DNA from: Lachnospiraceae bacterium
GTDB lineage: Bacteria; Bacillota; Clostridia; Lachnospirales; Lachnospiraceae
Direction: 5' to 3'
Assembly: GCA_021770755.1 (NCBI GenBank)
Contig: JAETQI010000039.1
Coordinates: 1 to 42,708 of the forward strand
Length of the DNA: 42,708 bases
Shown: piece after piece, positions 26,064 through 34,617 of the stretch
Position numbering within the stretch: position 1 is the stretch's first letter
How the letters are laid out: each line of letters opens with the position of its first letter
Notes under the pieces: generated by a model
What the model was told of the DNA's origin: nothing
Database searches by the model: none
The model's input: only the letters and a program-made list of their open reading frames with translations
Position numbers and translations under genes: made by a program

Positions 26064-26096
26064 ATATAGAGATTGAACAAAGAAGGGATGATTCAT

Positions 26097-27587
26097 ATGG
26101 CAGAGAAACAATATGGAAAAGAAAAGAGAGTCAATAAGTTCGTGCTCACGATCGTCACGATCATTGATATGTTTTTGTTTTTTGGGTATATTGGTGATTA
26201 TATGCAGGGAAATATCAGCTTTGGCTTTATGCTCGCGGTGGATCTGTCAGTCATCATTTCCATGACAGCCTGCTATGCGGTCTATTTTCACAAGAAGGAC
26301 AGCATGGCATTTCAACATATCTCAGTGATCGGCTACATGGCGGTCTACGGGCTTGCCGTGTTCGGTGCGCAGAATGACCTTGTGTTCATGATGGTCTTTC
26401 CGCTGACGGTGATCTATATTCTGTATTATGATCTGAAACTGATCCTGAGGATCGCAGTCGTATTCGGCGCGATCAATGTACTTGACGTGTTCTACATTGC
26501 GGCAGTGCTCGGCCATATGCATTCGGGGGCACCGCTGAACAGCACGTCGCTTTTGCTCCAGGGAGCGTCCGCGGTGGTGTACATGATCGTGCTCTGCGGG
26601 ACCACGCAGATCTCAAATGACAACAATGCGAAGAAGATCGCAAGCATCAATCAGGAGAAGGAGAAGAGCACGGCGCTCCTGAATGAAGTGCTGCAGGTGG
26701 TTTCCGCTGTAAAACAGGACTCGGCGGAGGCTGCGGAGCATATCAGGCAGCTTAGCCAGGATGTCGATTCGACGGTGTCCGAGCTGGGGGATATCGCACA
26801 AGGGAACAGCAACAATGCGGAAAGTATCGGCAAACAGACAGTGATGACCGGAAATATACAGAGTATGATCCTTGAGACAAAGCAGATGTCCGATGAGATG
26901 CTCGCGATGGCAGAACGCTCCGAGGGGGCCGTCCGGGAGGGACAGCAGACAGTGGACCGTCTGCAGGCGCAGGCGGGCAGGAACGAGGAGGCAAATGAGC
27001 AGGTGGTCGCCTCCGTAGCCAGCCTGATCTCGAACGCAAAGGAAGTGGAGGACATCACGGAGCGGATCTTCTCGATCTCCAGCCAGACGAATCTGCTGGC
27101 GCTCAACGCGTCGATCGAGAGTGCGCGGGCTGGCGAGGCAGGAAAGGGATTTGCCGTTGTGTCTGAGGAGATCCGCGCACTGGCGGACGAGACGAGAAAT
27201 CTGACGGAAGGGATCCGGCGGATCGTAGATGAACTCAAAAGTAACGCCGATATGGCAAAGAGCACTGTCGACAATGTCATGACAGCGGCAGGGACGGAGC
27301 ATGATCTGATCGCAAATGCGAGCGCACAGTTCGGGGAGATCGGCAGCCGCATGGGCGGTCTTCACACCAATGTGCAGGAGATCTATCAGAAGATCGAGGA
27401 GATCCTGGAATCCAACAATGTGATCGTGGACAGCATCAGCCATATCTCGGCAGTCAGTGAGGAAGTGGCGGCGAGCACGCAGCAGGCTGCGGAACTCGGG
27501 GCGGACACCAGTCGCAAGGCGGAGCAGGCGCGTAAGCTGATGGTGGGGCTGCTCGAGACGGTGAAGGCGATCGACAAATATCTGTAG
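26097..27587 (+). CDS. Methyl-accepting chemotaxis-type receptor with polytopic membrane sensor
   Basis: This receptor has 496 residues. The N-terminal 175 residues contain about six membrane spans and almost no extracellular domain, unlike classic receptors with a periplasmic sensor. The cytoplasmic signalling domain has the MCP hairpin tip [37 protein letters not shown] (in parts) and flanking coiled coils. It would normally control a CheA kinase, but no che genes are nearby. TTG 26073 and ATG 26088 are in frame upstream, but AGAAGG at 26081-26086 is best spaced for the ATG at 26097. The AgrC-like kinase begins 15 bases after the stop. Confidence 0.87.
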   Translation: MAEKQYGKEKRVNKFVLTIVTIIDMFLFFGYIGDYMQGNISFGFMLAVDLSVIISMTACYAVYFHKKDSMAFQHISVIGYMAVYGLAVFGAQNDLVFMMVFPLTVIYILYYDLKLILRIAVVFGAINVLDVFYIAAVLGHMHSGAPLNSTSLLLQGASAVVYMIVLCGTTQISNDNNAKKIASINQEKEKSTALLNEVLQVVSAVKQDSAEAAEHIRQLSQDVDSTVSELGDIAQGNSNNAESIGKQTVMTGNIQSMILETKQMSDEMLAMAERSEGAVREGQQTVDRLQAQAGRNEEANEQVVASVASLISNAKEVEDITERIFSISSQTNLLALNASIESARAGEAGKGFAVVSEEIRALADETRNLTEGIRRIVDELKSNADMAKSTVDNVMTAAGTEHDLIANASAQFGEIGSRMGGLHTNVQEIYQKIEEILESNNVIVDSISHISAVSEEVAASTQQAAELGADTSRKAEQARKLMVGLLETVKAIDKYL

Positions 27588-27602
27588 GAGAGGCGGGGTG
27601 TT

Positions 27603-28943
27603 ATGTTAGGTGGTTCGGTATATGTAGCATTTATCCGGTTTGCACTGAGTCTGCTGGGAACCATTGTGCTGTTCTCCCGGCTCAGTGAGTCACGGTATCC
27701 GCCAAAGAAGACGGTGGCAGGATATGTGATCTTTGGCGCGGCTGTGATCGTGCCGGCGTGCGTCTGGTATGTGATCGACTGGGAAAGCTGTGTGCGCATC
27801 GTGGCGTTTGTGATGTTTGTCGCATTCTGTGTCTTTGCGGTAATCATGAGCAGGGATCCGATATACCTGACCGTGTATAAGCTGGCGCTGACATTTTATC
27901 TGCTCGCGGTGTTTCTGATCGGAGGCATTGAGATCTCCATTATCTTCTTTGACAGAAATGTGTGGGCGGATATCATCATGCGCGCTGTACTGATCACGCT
28001 CATGGCATATTTTATCGATACCAAGATCAAAAACTCCATCAGGGAATTTGGCCATTATGTGGAAAATGAGCTGGACAGGTTCAGTGTCGGCGTTATGATC
28101 ATCAGTATTCTCTTTGGGATCGGGTTTATCATGAACCCCAAATTAAGGGAACAGACACCGTACCGCCTGTTTCAGATCCTCACGAACTTTTTCCTGACAG
28201 GCGTCCTGCAGCTTCTGATCTTCCGGCTGTATCTGCATATCGGGAAGGAGCGGGAATACCAGAAGGAAAACCAGTTGATGCAGATGAATCACAGGCTGCT
28301 GGAGCAGAATATGGAGCTTTTGCAGGAGTCGGTGGAGTCCGGGAAGCGGATCCGTCATGATGCCAGGCACCATAACGCGCTGATCGCGGAGTACGCCCGC
28401 AGGGGACAGGATGAAGAGCTATTGCAGTACCTGAAAGAATATGACAGGGAGATGGAGACACATATGGCGGAAAACATATGCGCCAACACAACGATCAATA
28501 ATCTCCTGGCGGCGTACACCAGAAGGGCGGACAGGGAGCAGATCAAGGTCACGCTTGACGTGGATCTGGACGGAAATCTGACCATACCCAACATCGATCT
28601 CGTCACAATACTGGCGAATGCTTATGAAAATGCGATCTACGGCTGCATCGAGGTAAGGAAGCAGTCGCCGGAACGGGAGTGCTTTATCCACCTGGTACTC
28701 AAACGCAAGAAAAACAAGCTGGTGATCCGGTGCAGCAATACCTGCAGGATAGAGATGGAATTAAAGAACGGGCAGCCAAAACCTGAGTTTACGGGCGGTA
28801 TCGGTGTGCTGAGTATTATCAAGACTGCGGAGAATTTTGGCGGGGAATATGATTTTAAGAATGATGACGGGGTGTTCGTATTCCGCCTGATCATGAATAT
28901 CCCATCGACAGAGGAAAAAGAGGGGGGCTTGGGATGTATCTGA
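27603..28943 (+). CDS. AgrC-like sensor histidine kinase (GHKL family)
   Basis: This is a 446-residue kinase. Residues 1-215 hold about six to seven membrane spans. A dimerisation helix follows with the probable phospho-acceptor in RIRHDARHHNALI, then a GHKL ATPase domain with the N box TILANAYENAIYGC and the glycine-rich GGIGVLSIIKTAENFGG. The architecture matches AgrC/ComD-type kinases, which often sense peptides, but no AgrB or AgrD-like gene is adjacent. The ATG at 27603 follows GGAGAGGCGGGG. It overlaps the LytTR regulator gene by 10 bases, its probable partner. Confidence 0.9.
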   Translation: MLGGSVYVAFIRFALSLLGTIVLFSRLSESRYPPKKTVAGYVIFGAAVIVPACVWYVIDWESCVRIVAFVMFVAFCVFAVIMSRDPIYLTVYKLALTFYLLAVFLIGGIEISIIFFDRNVWADIIMRAVLITLMAYFIDTKIKNSIREFGHYVENELDRFSVGVMIISILFGIGFIMNPKLREQTPYRLFQILTNFFLTGVLQLLIFRLYLHIGKEREYQKENQLMQMNHRLLEQNMELLQESVESGKRIRHDARHHNALIAEYARRGQDEELLQYLKEYDREMETHMAENICANTTINNLLAAYTRRADREQIKVTLDVDLDGNLTIPNIDLVTILANAYENAIYGCIEVRKQSPERECFIHLVLKRKKNKLVIRCSNTCRIEMELKNGQPKPEFTGGIGVLSIIKTAENFGGEYDFKNDDGVFVFRLIMNIPSTEEKEGGLGCI

Positions 28944-29668
28944 TAGCGCTCTGTGACGACGAGGCAGCAGAATTGGACAAGACAGAATGGATGTTGAAAA
29001 GTTACATGAAACGACATCCAGGAGCAGAGCTTTCGATCGACCGGTTTGAGAGTGCGGATCAACTGCTAGAAAAAATCAAGGAGAAAAAATATTTGCCGGA
29101 CATAATACTGATGGATATATACATGCCGGAAAAGCTGGGGATCGAGGCAGCACACGAGCTGCGCAGCATGGGGAATGACTGCAGGATCGTATTCCTCACA
29201 ACATCCAGGGAGCACGCGCTGGATGCGTTTGGTGTGGAGGCATCACAGTATCTGGTGAAGCCGGTGGCTGAGAAAACACTGTTTCCGGTGCTGGACAGGA
29301 TACTGGGAGACATGGAGGAGGCGCACAGGAAATATCTGCTGCTGCGCATCGACGGAAAGATCCAGCGTATCGCTGTCGACGAGATTGTGTACTGCGAGGC
29401 GGAGGGAAAGACACAGTATCTGTATCTGTTGAACGGTGAACAGTACGGACTTCGCCGGACGATGGCGGAGATCTATGAGATGCTTGCCGGCTACCGGGAA
29501 TTTTCGAGGGTAGGGGTTGCCTACATCGTGAACCTGGAGCATGTGGAGGGTCTGAATGCGCAGGAAGTGCAGATGGACAATGGAAAGAAGATCTATCTCC
29601 CGCGGGGATCCTACCAGCCTTTGCGGGAGCGGTATTTTGGGTACTATTGTGAGGATGAGGTATTGTGA
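28934..29668 (+). CDS. LytTR-family response regulator (AgrA-like)
   Basis: This 244-residue regulator has a receiver (1-125) with acidic residues in LCDDEAAE, phospho-acceptor D61 (DIILMDIYMP), threonines in FLTTS and lysine in YLVKPV. A LytTR DNA-binding domain (about 140-240) contains the CEAEGKTQYLYLLNG strand and the REFSRVGVAYIVNLEHVEGL segment. It is coupled to the AgrC-like kinase by a 10-base overlap. The next regulator starts two bases after its stop, so a kinase output could be shared or chained. The target promoter is not identified. Confidence 0.92.
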   Translation: MYLIALCDDEAAELDKTEWMLKSYMKRHPGAELSIDRFESADQLLEKIKEKKYLPDIILMDIYMPEKLGIEAAHELRSMGNDCRIVFLTTSREHALDAFGVEASQYLVKPVAEKTLFPVLDRILGDMEEAHRKYLLLRIDGKIQRIAVDEIVYCEAEGKTQYLYLLNGEQYGLRRTMAEIYEMLAGYREFSRVGVAYIVNLEHVEGLNAQEVQMDNGKKIYLPRGSYQPLRERYFGYYCEDEVL

Positions 29669-29669
29669 A

Positions 29670-30311
29670 ATGATCGATATTTATTACGTGGAGGACGACG
29701 AGAATATATCTGGGGCGGTGAAAGAATTCCTGGCGCGGGACGGTTACCGTGTGTGGGTATTCCAGACGTTTTCGGACATCAGGCAGGCGCTTTGTGATAT
29801 GCTTCCGTCGCTGGTGCTGGTGGACTGGAACATGCCGGATGGAAACGGCAGGCTTCTGTGTCAGTGGATCCGTCAGACGTGGAGCGAACTGCCGGTTATC
29901 CTCATCACAGTCCGCGGCGAGAGGCGTGATGACTATATCGTGAAACCTTTTGCGCTCGATGTGCTGCTGACGCGGATTCGCGCTATGCTGCAGCGCATGG
30001 GAAAGAGCGCACAGCGGTGCCTGACCTGCGACGCGGTGTCCCTTGACCGGGACAGGATGCAGGTGTACTGCGGCGCACAGCCGGTGATCTTAAGTCCGTC
30101 AGAATACCAGTTGCTGTTGTATCTGCTGCAGAATAAGGGCAGGACCGTCACGAGGGAAAAGCTGCTGGAAAATATCTGGGACGCGAATGGAAACGGTGTC
30201 AATGACAACACGCTCACTGTGACCATGAAGCGCCTGCGCGAGAAACTGAACCAGCCGGCCTGCTTAAAGACAGTGCGGAGCGTGGGGTACCGCATGGAGG
30301 AGACAGAGTGA
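29670..30311 (+). CDS. OmpR-family response regulator with a shortened receiver
   Basis: This 213-residue protein has a receiver (1-105) and an OmpR winged helix (about 115-210, ending in TLTVTMKRLREKL and VGYRMEE). D9/D10, phospho-acceptor D52 (LVLVDWNMP), T80 and K92 are present. Only 12 residues separate T80 from K92, whereas the full-length OmpR regulator at 11334-12035 has 22. The missing ten residues would form helix alpha-4, part of the usual dimerisation face. The ATG at 29670 is chosen because GAGG at 29657-29660 is well spaced; earlier in-frame ATGs lie inside the LytTR gene. No dedicated kinase follows it. Confidence 0.85.
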   Translation: MIDIYYVEDDENISGAVKEFLARDGYRVWVFQTFSDIRQALCDMLPSLVLVDWNMPDGNGRLLCQWIRQTWSELPVILITVRGERRDDYIVKPFALDVLLTRIRAMLQRMGKSAQRCLTCDAVSLDRDRMQVYCGAQPVILSPSEYQLLLYLLQNKGRTVTREKLLENIWDANGNGVNDNTLTVTMKRLREKLNQPACLKTVRSVGYRMEETE

Positions 30312-30330
30312 AAAGCCGGTCAAAAAGTGC

Positions 30331-30359
30331 TTGCATTTTATAAAAGACTGTGCTATACT
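30331..30359 (+). promoter_or_regulatory. Sigma-A promoter of the ABC exporter leader
   Basis: TTGCAT (30331-30336) and TATACT (30354-30359) are 17 bases apart, and TGC directly before the -10 box makes it an extended -10 promoter. Transcription would begin near 30366, giving a leader of about 320 nt before the ATPase start. Confidence 0.75.
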
Positions 30360-30411
30360 GTCAGAAATTTACGGATATAACAAGGATTCATGAGAACAGG
30401 AGCGATCGAGT

Positions 30412-30504
30412 ATGACGAAATACAATCCTATCAATGTACTATTTATTTCGATTATGCAGCAGATTCAGATTTTTCAGCATACGGTCACAGACGGCCACCG
30501 GTAG
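30412..30504 (+). CDS. Possible 30-residue leader peptide
   Basis: An ATG with AGGAG about 8 bases upstream (near 30399-30403) opens a 30-codon frame starting MTKYNPINVLFISIMQ and ending DGHR before TAG (30502-30504). It lies in the transcribed leader. Its last codons form the 5' arm of the first hairpin, and its stop lies in the hairpin loop, so translation would disturb the fold. It may be a true attenuator peptide or a chance frame in a riboswitch leader. Confidence 0.35.
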   Translation: MTKYNPINVLFISIMQQIQIFQHTVTDGHR

Positions 30505-30592
30505 GAAAACGGTGGGACGCATGGCCGTAGGACGAAAAGTCTTATTTGGCTATGCGGCGGTCGGAAGGGATCAGGACAGGTTATCATGATAA
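30487..30592 (+). ncRNA. Candidate riboswitch or attenuator RNA (GEMM/c-di-GMP-I-like)
   Basis: Hairpin 1 pairs ACGGCC (30491-30496) with GGCCGT (30523-30528) and ACCG (30497-30500) with CGGT (30510-30513), leaving GGGACGCAT unpaired on the 3' side. Hairpin 2 pairs GTAGGAC (30527-30533) with GTCTTAT (30539-30545) around GAAAA. CACAG before hairpin 1 and the GGGACGCA internal loop (30514-30521) resemble the GEMM/c-di-GMP-I riboswitch, whose hairpin has GGGACGCAAAG at the same place. The 5' AAACC bulge is not matched, so a variant class or an unrelated RNA is possible. A strong terminator follows. Class assignment is from memory of the consensus. Confidence 0.45.
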
Positions 30593-30598
30593 GTGAGG

Positions 30599-30646
30599 AG
30601 CCGCATGGTATATACACGAAAGTGTATGTAACATGGCGGCTTTTTT
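30599..30646 (+). terminator. Intrinsic terminator in the ABC exporter leader
   Basis: AGCCGCATG (30599-30607) pairs with CATGGCGGCT (30632-30641) with one bulge. An inner stem ATACAC/GTGTAT closes on a GAAA tetraloop (30618-30621), and six T follow directly. It lies about 40 bases before the ATPase start, so it would switch the operon off unless an upstream fold prevents it. The palindrome TTATCATGATAA (30581-30592) sits just before it and may take part in the alternative fold. Confidence 0.8.
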
Positions 30647-30687
30647 ATTTATGAATATCTTATAAAATTTCTGAGGAGGGACAGGCA

Positions 30688-31680
30688 ATGAGAGTGATCG
30701 AGGCGGAGGCGTTATCCAAAAATTTTCGGGTGAAGCACAAGGAGAAGGGAATGCGGGGCAGCATCAGGGCGGTCTTTCACCCGCAGACGGAGGAGATCAG
30801 GGCAGTCGACAGGGTATCGTTTGGCGTGGAGGAGGGGGAAGTGCTCGCCTTTATCGGTCCGAACGGGGCGGGCAAGAGCACGACGATCAAGATGCTGACG
30901 GGGATCCTGTACCCGGACGGCGGCAGGGTGGAGGTGCTGGGCATCGACCCTGTAAAGAAGAGAAAGCAGCTTGCCTACCAGATCGGCACGGTGTTCGGGC
31001 AGAAGGAGCAGCTCTGGACGCACCTGACGCCGTATGACAATTTCTGTTTCTTTGGCGCGATCTACGATCTCTCTGGCAGGGAGGCCGAGCGGCGCATCGC
31101 GGAGCTTACGGAGATCTTTGAACTTTCGGATTTTATCAACACGCCGGTCCGCAGTCTCTCGCTGGGGCAGCGCATCCGCTGCGAGATCGTGGCGTCTCTG
31201 ATCCACAAGCCCAGAGTGCTGTTTCTCGATGAGCCGACGATCGGCCTGGATCCGGTCGTGAAGGAGAATATCCGCTTGCTGATCCGGCAGATGAACAAAG
31301 AGCTTCACACGACCATCTTTCTGACCAGCCATGACATCGGGGATATCGAGAAGCTCTGCAGGCGCATCGTCATCGTCAATTCCGGGCAGATCGTGATGGA
31401 TGACTCCATGGAGCATCTCAAGTACCACTATCTCAACAGGAAGATCGTGGAGGTGAAATTGCAGGAGGAGACTGCGCTGCCGAAGACGGAGGGCATAACG
31501 ATCCTGAAACAGAAGGGCAGCCGTGTCCGGCTGGAAGTGGATACCTCCGTGATAAAGATCAATGACGCGCTCCGAAGCATCGACGCGGAGCATGTGGAGG
31601 ATATCAATATCTCGAATATCCCGCTGGAAAATATCATCATGGAGATCTACAAGTCAGAGGGGAGGGGCGCTGTACAATGA
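30688..31680 (+). CDS. ABC-2 type exporter, ATP-binding protein
   Basis: This 330-residue ATPase powers a three-component exporter. Walker A is GPNGAGKS (57-64), the Q-loop lies in TVFGQKEQLW, the signature is LSLGQR (157-162), Walker B is VLFLDEPT (177-184) and the H-loop is FLTSHD. A C-terminal extension of about 90 residues matches the COG4586-type ATPases. The ATG follows GAGGAGGG. The first permease overlaps its end by 4 bases. Relatives are linked to export of peptides, drugs or surface compounds, but the cargo here is unknown. Expression is probably controlled by the leader terminator. Confidence 0.92.
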   Translation: MRVIEAEALSKNFRVKHKEKGMRGSIRAVFHPQTEEIRAVDRVSFGVEEGEVLAFIGPNGAGKSTTIKMLTGILYPDGGRVEVLGIDPVKKRKQLAYQIGTVFGQKEQLWTHLTPYDNFCFFGAIYDLSGREAERRIAELTEIFELSDFINTPVRSLSLGQRIRCEIVASLIHKPRVLFLDEPTIGLDPVVKENIRLLIRQMNKELHTTIFLTSHDIGDIEKLCRRIVIVNSGQIVMDDSMEHLKYHYLNRKIVEVKLQEETALPKTEGITILKQKGSRVRLEVDTSVIKINDALRSIDAEHVEDINISNIPLENIIMEIYKSEGRGAVQ

Positions 31681-32468
31681 GAAAATATGTGGTGATCTAC
31701 CGGTCGGTACTGATGGAAAATCTGCAGTATGCGGCAAATATCGCGATGGGATTCATCAGTTATTTTATGCTGATCTTCGTGTTCATCAACTTGTGGGACT
31801 ACATGTACGCATCGCCGGGCGACCTGATCGCGGGATATACGAAGGAGCAGATGATCTGGTATGTGATGATCACGGAGATGATCTGGTTCGGCGCCCGCTC
31901 GGCGACCATAAGGCAGCAGGTGTCGGCGGATATACGGGGCGGGAACATTGCGTATCTGGTGAACAAGCCCTACTGGTATCCGCTGTATATCCTCTCGAGA
32001 TACACGGCAGAATGGAACATACAACTGCCGATGTACGCCGCGCTCACCGCCGTGATCGGGGCGGCGATGGTCGGAGGGATACCGGGATTTCGCACGGTCA
32101 CGATTCTGGCGGCAGTTCCCTGCATAGCGCTTGGCATGACGATCCACGCGGTGTTTAAGATCTGCATCAGCATGCTGTCGTTCTGGATCGAGGACGCCGA
32201 TCCGTTTCAGTGGCTGTACGACAAACTGATCCTGATAGTCGGAACGATCTTCCCGGTTGAGATCTTTCCGGCTGCCCTGCAGCCGGTATTGAAGCTGACG
32301 CCGATCTATACGGTGTGCTATGGACCGGCGAAGCTGATCGTTGATTTCAGCGCGGAAAAGTATCTGGAGATCCTGTCTGCGCAGGTGGTCTATCTTGTTG
32401 CTGGCTGTGGGATCCTGTTCTGGATCTATCAGAGGGGAGGGAGGAAGCTGTATGTTAACGGCGGTTAG
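31677..32468 (+). CDS. ABC-2 type permease subunit (first)
   Basis: This 263-residue membrane protein has six predicted spans and an N-terminal MRKYVVIYRSVLMENLQYAANI typical (in parts) of the COG4587-like permeases paired with COG4586 ATPases. It overlaps the ATPase gene by ATGA (31677-31680) and the second permease gene by 17 bases, so all three are coupled. It forms half of the membrane channel. Confidence 0.85.
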   Translation: MRKYVVIYRSVLMENLQYAANIAMGFISYFMLIFVFINLWDYMYASPGDLIAGYTKEQMIWYVMITEMIWFGARSATIRQQVSADIRGGNIAYLVNKPYWYPLYILSRYTAEWNIQLPMYAALTAVIGAAMVGGIPGFRTVTILAAVPCIALGMTIHAVFKICISMLSFWIEDADPFQWLYDKLILIVGTIFPVEIFPAALQPVLKLTPIYTVCYGPAKLIVDFSAEKYLEILSAQVVYLVAGCGILFWIYQRGGRKLYVNGG

Positions 32469-33246
32469 AAATCAGTTGAGGGTGTGCGCGCTCTCTGTCA
32501 AGTACAATATCATGCGGGAGATGCTCAACAAGGTCACTTTTGTGACAAATGTCCTGTTCATGATGTTCAACAATGCGACCTTTATCGTGCAGTGGGTGAT
32601 CCTGCTGCGCCTGCGGGACGATGTCGGCGGATATACGATGCGCGAGGTCATGCTGCTGTGGGGGCTTGCGGCGAGCAGCTTCGGTCTGTCGAGGATCCTG
32701 TTTGCGCGGGTGTTCTCCCTGCCGGAGCTGATCATCAACGGCAAGCTGGACTCGTATCTGGTACAGCCTAAGAATGTCCTGCTCAGTGTGATGACTTCCG
32801 GGACGAATACCTCTGCCATCGGGGATCTGCTGTATGGTCTGCTGCTGCTCTGTATATTCTGTTTCAGCGTGAAGCGCCTGCTGCTCTTTCTGCTGTTCAC
32901 AGTGACGGGGGCGGGCATCATGACGGCGTTTGCCCTGCTGGCGGGCAGCCTGTCCTTCTGGTTCGTGCGCTCGGAGCTGTTTGCCAGCCATATGGTGGGC
33001 AGCATGACCAGCTTTTCCACTTACCCGGACGGTATCTTCAAGGGAGCCGCGCGGTTTCTGCTCTACAATGTGATCCCGGTGGGCATGATGATCTATCACC
33101 CGGTACACATCATGATCGCGTTTGACGCGGCAAAGCTGTTTACGGTGCTGGGGTATCTGGTGCTGCTGTCCGCGCTTGCAGTGTTTGTGTTCTACCGGGG
33201 GCTCAGGCGGTACACTTCCAGCAGCCTGATGGCGGCGAGGATGTGA
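32452..33246 (+). CDS. ABC-2 type permease subunit (second)
   Basis: This 264-residue membrane protein has six predicted spans and starts MLTAVRNQLRVCALSVKYN, resembling COG3694-type permeases. An upstream in-frame ATG exists at 32341, but GGAGGGAGGA at 32436-32445 is placed correctly for the ATG at 32452. With the first permease it forms a heterodimeric channel. It is the last gene of the exporter operon; a hairpin terminator lies about 100 bases downstream. Confidence 0.85.
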   Translation: MLTAVRNQLRVCALSVKYNIMREMLNKVTFVTNVLFMMFNNATFIVQWVILLRLRDDVGGYTMREVMLLWGLAASSFGLSRILFARVFSLPELIINGKLDSYLVQPKNVLLSVMTSGTNTSAIGDLLYGLLLLCIFCFSVKRLLLFLLFTVTGAGIMTAFALLAGSLSFWFVRSELFASHMVGSMTSFSTYPDGIFKGAARFLLYNVIPVGMMIYHPVHIMIAFDAAKLFTVLGYLVLLSALAVFVFYRGLRRYTSSSLMAARM

Positions 33247-33347
33247 GTTGTAAAGGGTCGGGACAAAAATTGTTGGCCGATTCTGTCCCTTGTTTAATTT
33301 CTTAAATGTATTAAAATGGTTCTATAGAAGGTTTTTGATATTTATAA

Positions 33348-33407
33348 ACCCGATAAAATTTGACGTTTCTGATGGAAAAAGCAGTGGCCGTTTTATCGGG
33401 TATTTTT
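33348..33407 (+). terminator. Intrinsic terminator downstream of the exporter operon
   Basis: ACCCGATAAAA (33348-33358) and TTTTATCGGGT (33391-33401) are perfect 11-base arms followed by A and five T. A weaker stem GGGACA/TGTCCC lies nearer the gene (33260-33265, 33284-33289). The stretch 33247-33501 holds no convincing gene: the only open frame starts at a TTG without a ribosome binding site and runs through this hairpin. Confidence 0.65.
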
Positions 33408-33501
33408 GTATCAAAAATATCGGACAAATGAATCATTCAAAATTCCTTGAAATATTCGGTCTGGATGATTGAACACATGACAGGGAAAAGAAAGGAATTT
33501 C

Positions 33502-34596
33502 ATGGGGGATACGAAGGAAGAAATATACAGAAAAATAAATGATTATTTTGTAAAAATTGATGCGCAAAAAGTATGGAACATGTGGTTTATAATAATCATA
33601 TTTTCTTTTATTATAGATGTCGTATTTTCTATTATTGGGATAGAAACTCTCTTTTCAGATCAAAAAGGCACAATTGTAGCGATAGATGTTGTTATTTGGA
33701 CGTTTACAATGTCAATTTTTGTGTATTGTCTTGGAAAAGTGGATCAAAAGTATTATGGTATTCAAGTGGTAGATATTTTTTTCAGGGGACTTTGTGTAAA
33801 AAAAATATATTTTGTGGCAGCCACGGCATTTGCTGAAATTGTATTGTTGATCATCATGACAGTTTTCGGAGTCGGAATAGGAGTGTTTGCGCTAACGTTG
33901 TTCCAGTGTTATTTGATGATCTATATTATTTTGATGGTTCTCCAGAGGACATCAGGCGTATTTGTAATGACACAGGTCAGGGAGGAGATCAGGGATACAT
34001 ACAGGATAGAATCATTTGAAAGTCAGGTTTGCTATAAAGATACAGGCATTTTTGGTTGTATGCTTCATAATATAAATTATGATTCTTATGATGAGACAGG
34101 AAAGCTTCTTGGAATGCTGCGTTATTATAATAAGAATTTTGAGCGGCAGATCAACAGTGAAATTGAGATCGGGGCAAAAAAATATATAAATGAGTGCAGC
34201 AAAGAAATAGCGAGGCATATGTACATGAATAGAATTGAGGCAAATCAGAAGGCTGTCATGGACTGGTACAGGGAGGGCGGATCCTGTATTGAAATTAAGC
34301 AGGGAATACTGATGCATATAATAGAAGAATGCGGGTCAGGGTATAAGGTGGCGGCACTTGAAAAACTACTTAACAGCGAAACGAAGTATTATAGGGAGCT
34401 GCATATCTGGGCTTTGGTTTATAATGTTTACCTGCATGAGTTTGAGGGGCAGGACTGGAGAGCGTTTTATATAGAATATTTAATGCGCAAGATGGGATTC
34501 GGAGCGGTGAAGACAGATGCAGTTACTGCAATAGGATATTGGAATCAAATAACGGATGCGGATAATCTATATAGCTTGTTCAGGTACATATTTTAG
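33502..34596 (+). CDS. Four-TM membrane protein of unknown function, partner of the gluzincin-like protein
   Basis: I do not recognise this 364-residue protein. About four hydrophobic segments lie in the first 155 residues (WFIIIIFSFIIDVVFSIIG; a second around IVAIDVVIWTFTMSIFVYC; then FVAATAFAEIVLLIIMTV and FALTLFQCYLMIYIILMVL). The remaining about 200 residues are soluble, charged and probably helical, on the cytoplasmic side if both ends are inside. The ATG follows AAAGGAA. The gene is AT-rich compared with the exporter operon just upstream and is 21 bases from the large metalloprotease-like gene, so the two are probably one operon. The membrane part may anchor or sense for the partner. 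Confidence 0.6.
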   Translation: MGDTKEEIYRKINDYFVKIDAQKVWNMWFIIIIFSFIIDVVFSIIGIETLFSDQKGTIVAIDVVIWTFTMSIFVYCLGKVDQKYYGIQVVDIFFRGLCVKKIYFVAATAFAEIVLLIIMTVFGVGIGVFALTLFQCYLMIYIILMVLQRTSGVFVMTQVREEIRDTYRIESFESQVCYKDTGIFGCMLHNINYDSYDETGKLLGMLRYYNKNFERQINSEIEIGAKKYINECSKEIARHMYMNRIEANQKAVMDWYREGGSCIEIKQGILMHIIEECGSGYKVAALEKLLNSETKYYRELHIWALVYNVYLHEFEGQDWRAFYIEYLMRKMGFGAVKTDAVTAIGYWNQITDADNLYSLFRYIF

Positions 34597-34617
34597 CTAA
34601 AGGGAGTATGGTACAAT

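Noticed and set aside
29556-29669. Earlier starts for the shortened OmpR regulator
   Set aside because: They lie inside the LytTR gene and add an arginine-rich, non-family N-terminus; the ATG at 29670 has a good ribosome binding site and gives the standard IYYVEDDE start.
33290-33472. 60-codon open frame after the exporter operon
   Set aside because: It starts at TTG without a ribosome binding site and runs through a perfect 11-bp hairpin terminator.
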